Positions 30,669 to 32,811 of a stretch of DNA of 32,811 nucleotides are shown piece after piece. The notes below the pieces were generated by a model. It was not told the origin of the DNA. It did not search any database and saw only the letters and a list, made by a program, of their open reading frames with translations. Positions within the stretch are counted from its first letter, which is position 1. Each line of letters begins with the position of its first letter. This stretch comes from Desulfuromonas sp. (lineage in GTDB: Bacteria; Desulfobacterota; Desulfuromonadia; Desulfuromonadales; BM103). Both the position numbers and the translations under genes were made by a program. The DNA lies in the NCBI GenBank assembly GCA_012026975.1, contig VEPG01000072.1, forward strand, positions 1-32,811. The letters run 5' to 3'.

Positions 30669-32369
30669 ATGGACGAGCCGAGCCGGACAACAGGCGGCAG
30701 TTATCTGCGCAAACTGTTTCTTTTCAATCACGGCGCCGGCCTTATCCTTGGTGCGATCTTCCCGCTCTTCGCCACGCTGCTGCTTGGTCCCGAAGCCATC
30801 ACCCTGCCGTTCTTCGTCGCTTGCCTTGGTGCCGGTTTTTTGCTTGGTGCCGTCTCTTTCCTGTTCGTGCGCGCCACTCTCAAACGACAGCTTCACCAGC
30901 AGCTTGAGCAGTTGCGGGAGCTGACCGGGGCGGAGTCGACGCAAGCCGGAGGCGAGACCATCGAAGGGCTCCACGTCGAGGTTGCCCGCACGGTGGGCGA
31001 GGTGCGGGAACTGCTGAATGCCTTACGTGCCACGGTTGACGAATTCGTCCCCCACTACCGGGGGCTGGCCGATGCCAGCAGCTACCTGTCGGCGCGGACC
31101 GACGATGGTCTGCAGGCCGCACAGAACGCGCGTAACGACGTCGACGGCATGTACCGCAAGCAGCAGGAAGTCATGCGCGAGACCGAGAACCTCAACAACC
31201 GCGCCCAGGACGAAGCGGCGATTTCCCGCGAACTTTCCGCCTCGCTGGAAGCGATGGCCGGGGCGTTGGAACACTCCACCCAGAAATTCGTCGAAACCAC
31301 CCGCGGGGTCGACGAGGTGGTCGAAGCGATCCGGCAGGCGACCGCACAAGTGGGGCAGGTGGCGCGTTCGATGGAAAGCACCGCCCATGATCTGGATGGG
31401 ATCAACGGGGCGCTCGATGCCCTGCGCCAGGCGGTTGCGGCCAGTGCCGGCCAGGCCGATGGCGTGAAAAGCGACGCCGAGAACGGGTTGCTGGTGGTGG
31501 AATCGTTCATCCAGGAGATGACTCGCATCGACCAGGAAAGCCAGAAGGCGGTTGCCGCCATGCAGCGGCTCACCCGGCAGACGGTCGAGGTCACCAAGAT
31601 CCTGGAGGTCATCAAGGAGCTGGTCTCCGACACCGAACTGCTGGCGTTCAATGCGGCGATCATTGCCGCGAAGGCTGGCGCCGAGGGGCGTGGTTTCTCG
31701 GTTGTGGCCGAGGAGATCCGCGACCTGGCCGATCGCACCACCGCCAGTGCCGGCGAAATCGAGGCGATTGTCAAAAGCATCCGCGAGGATACCGGCCAGG
31801 TTGGCGCCACGGTCGAATCGACCGGGCGCTTCATCGGCCGCGGCATGGAGCTGTCGCGCAACACCGGCGACGCCCTGCGCAAGATCCTCGCCAGTTCGAC
31901 GCAGGCCGCCACGGAATCAAGCCAGCTGGCCGACAGCACTGGGGAACATGGCCAGCGGGTGCGTGCCCTGGTGGACGATGCCGGACGCAGCCTGCGCTCG
32001 GTCCGCTCCATCGCCCAGGCGATGCAGCGCCAGGAAGATGCCGTCGGCCGCATCCAGGCCGGGGTGGGCGAGATGAAGGCGGCGGCCGATCAGGTCGCCC
32101 GCGGCTTCGACGAGCAGGTGCGTGCCAACCGCGAGTTCGATCGCAGCCTGCTGGCCCGCGAGGAACAGGTCCGGGCAATCTGCGAAGCAACCCGCTTCCA
32201 GATGGCGACCGTCACCGAGATCCTCGATCATTTCAGCCGCTCGGAGCAGCGCCTCCACGGCAACGCCGGCAAAGCCAGGGTGATCATGCAGGAGATCGCC
32301 GCGCTGGAGGGGCTGACCCGACAGTTGCACGAGCTGGCGGCGCGGTTCCAGGCCGGGGAGACCGCCTAG
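30669..32369 (+). CDS. Methyl-accepting chemotaxis protein without a periplasmic sensor domain
   Basis: A 566-residue chemoreceptor. Two membrane helices lie close together near the N-terminus (FNHGAGLILGAIFPLFATLL and ITLPFFVACLGAGFLLGAV), leaving only a few residues outside. A long cytoplasmic coiled coil follows. The signalling hairpin is around ELVSDTELLAFNAAIIAAKA and GRGFSVVAEEIRDLADRTTA. There is no periplasmic ligand domain and no recognisable HAMP motif, so input may come from the membrane, from the cytoplasm or from partner proteins. The ATG at 30669 has GGAG six bases upstream; an ATG at 30663 is too close to it. No che genes are nearby. A terminator follows. Confidence 0.9.
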   Translation: MDEPSRTTGGSYLRKLFLFNHGAGLILGAIFPLFATLLLGPEAITLPFFVACLGAGFLLGAVSFLFVRATLKRQLHQQLEQLRELTGAESTQAGGETIEGLHVEVARTVGEVRELLNALRATVDEFVPHYRGLADASSYLSARTDDGLQAAQNARNDVDGMYRKQQEVMRETENLNNRAQDEAAISRELSASLEAMAGALEHSTQKFVETTRGVDEVVEAIRQATAQVGQVARSMESTAHDLDGINGALDALRQAVAASAGQADGVKSDAENGLLVVESFIQEMTRIDQESQKAVAAMQRLTRQTVEVTKILEVIKELVSDTELLAFNAAIIAAKAGAEGRGFSVVAEEIRDLADRTTASAGEIEAIVKSIREDTGQVGATVESTGRFIGRGMELSRNTGDALRKILASSTQAATESSQLADSTGEHGQRVRALVDDAGRSLRSVRSIAQAMQRQEDAVGRIQAGVGEMKAAADQVARGFDEQVRANREFDRSLLAREEQVRAICEATRFQMATVTEILDHFSRSEQRLHGNAGKARVIMQEIAALEGLTRQLHELAARFQAGETA

Positions 32370-32400
32370 GACTCTCCCCCGCGGGCACGGCGGCAAAAAG

Positions 32401-32428
32401 AAAGGCGCGGAGAAATCCGCGCCTTTGT
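32401..32428. terminator. Intrinsic terminator between the chemoreceptor and the small Cys-rich gene
   Basis: AAAGGCGCGGA and TCCGCGCCTTT form a perfect 11-bp stem around GAAA. TTTGTGT follows on the plus strand and TTTCTTTTT on the minus strand, so it can serve both converging genes. Confidence 0.87.
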
Positions 32429-32456
32429 GTCGTATCAGATGGGAATCTCTAGTGGT

Positions 32457-32672
32457 TCAGGCGCTGCGCCGGTACTCGTCGGGCATCATCTGCCCGCTCG
32501 GCATCATGTCGTCGTCCGGCGCCTGCCCATGCTTCAGGCGATACTCCTTGCGCTTGCACTCGTCCATCTTCTCCCCTTCGCAGTAGGTCTTGATAAAGCC
32601 CCGACAGGCCAGATTGACCGTGTTGCGATACTTGATGAAAAAGCCGCATTTTTCCAATAATTCGCATTGCAT
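32457..32672 (-). CDS. Small Cys-rich protein (71 residues)
   Basis: A soluble protein beginning MQCELLEKCGFFIKYRN. Five cysteines (C3, C9, C23, C31, C39) lie in the first half, in the phrases ACRGFIKTYCEG and KMDECKRKEY. The second half is basic then Met/Asp-rich (APDDDMMPSGQMMPDEY). The Cys spacing suggests binding of a metal or iron-sulphur cluster, but no known family was placed with confidence; similar short proteins are, from memory, common in Geobacter relatives. AAGGAG lies eight bases before the ATG. A promoter candidate is at 32728-32756. Confidence 0.8.
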   Translation of the reverse strand: MQCELLEKCGFFIKYRNTVNLACRGFIKTYCEGEKMDECKRKEYRLKHGQAPDDDMMPSGQMMPDEYRRSA

Positions 32673-32727
32673 GGGAGAGCTCCTTTCTCATGCGGTGGTC
32701 TTCGTTGTCGCTTGAGGTGCAACTCTA

Positions 32728-32756
32728 TTGATAAATCTTAACATATTTGTCGGCAA
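32728..32756 (-). promoter_or_regulatory. Candidate promoter of the small Cys-rich gene
   Basis: On the minus strand TTGCCG (32756-32751) is followed after 17 bases by TATCAA (32733-32728). The leader would be about 50 bases long. The rest of the right end, 32757-32811, shows nothing recognisable. Confidence 0.45.
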
Positions 32757-32811
32757 AGTCATCGCCAGGGGCGCATTTCGTTGCCGCAAGGACCAAGAGA
32801 TTGGGGCAGCA

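Overview
The window looks like chromosomal DNA of a GC-rich, hydrogen-oxidising, anaerobic bacterium of the Desulfuromonadota (Geobacter, Desulfuromonas, Geothermobacter type). That placement is an inference from gene content: a membrane-bound uptake [NiFe] hydrogenase, a GGDEF enzyme with the serine signature of Geobacter cGAMP synthases, an orphan MshE-type ATPase with an HDOD protein, and PAS kinases with Cys-rich insertions. No rRNA, tRNA, CRISPR array, transposase or phage gene was found. About 28 intact genes and two broken ones fill most of the sequence.

Layout. (1) 1-4024, minus strand: hya operon in the order small subunit, large subunit, cytochrome b, maturation protease (the last is cut by the left edge). 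(2) 4368-6899, plus: RNA ligation/repair cluster of a BCAM0308-type zinc-ribbon protein, archease and RtcB. (3) 7030-9259, plus: an NDUFA9-like SDR protein and a GAF-GGDEF cyclic dinucleotide synthase. (4) 9512-14113, plus: tripartite efflux operon (TolC, MacA-like adaptor, MacB-like ATPase, MacB-like permease), joined by ATGA overlaps except for a 14-base gap before the ATPase. (5) 14214-15874, minus: a small protein, a secreted ComEA-like helix-hairpin-helix protein and a PAS histidine kinase. (6) 16207-20356: a small membrane protein (plus), then minus-strand beta-CASP nuclease, GapN and a methyltransferase. (7) 20580-23264, plus: a row of five lipoprotein genes, AT-richer in its first part, two of them broken. 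(8) 23289-28880, minus: PilB/MshE-like ATPase, HDOD protein, DUF3015 protein, DUF4105/Lnb-like membrane protein and an HTH/Zn-ribbon regulator. (9) 28994-30537, minus: TatD and TcdA. (10) 30669-32672: a methyl-accepting chemotaxis protein (plus) and a small Cys-rich protein (minus).

How the genes work together. Hya would oxidise H2 in the periplasm and pass electrons to quinone through its cytochrome b; the small subunit has Asp where the usual fourth proximal-cluster Cys sits. Archease is the known activator of RtcB, and the upstream zinc-ribbon gene sits in the same unit. The GGDEF enzyme, the MshEN-bearing ATPase, the HDOD protein and the chemoreceptor suggest second-messenger control of surface structures, although no direct link between them is visible.

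The non-coding parts are informative: two copies of a roughly 115-bp inverted-repeat element, two spacers built of short repeated words, several clean intrinsic terminators, a perfect palindrome before tolC, and a terminator-ended structured stretch at 15947-16147 that belongs to no gene.
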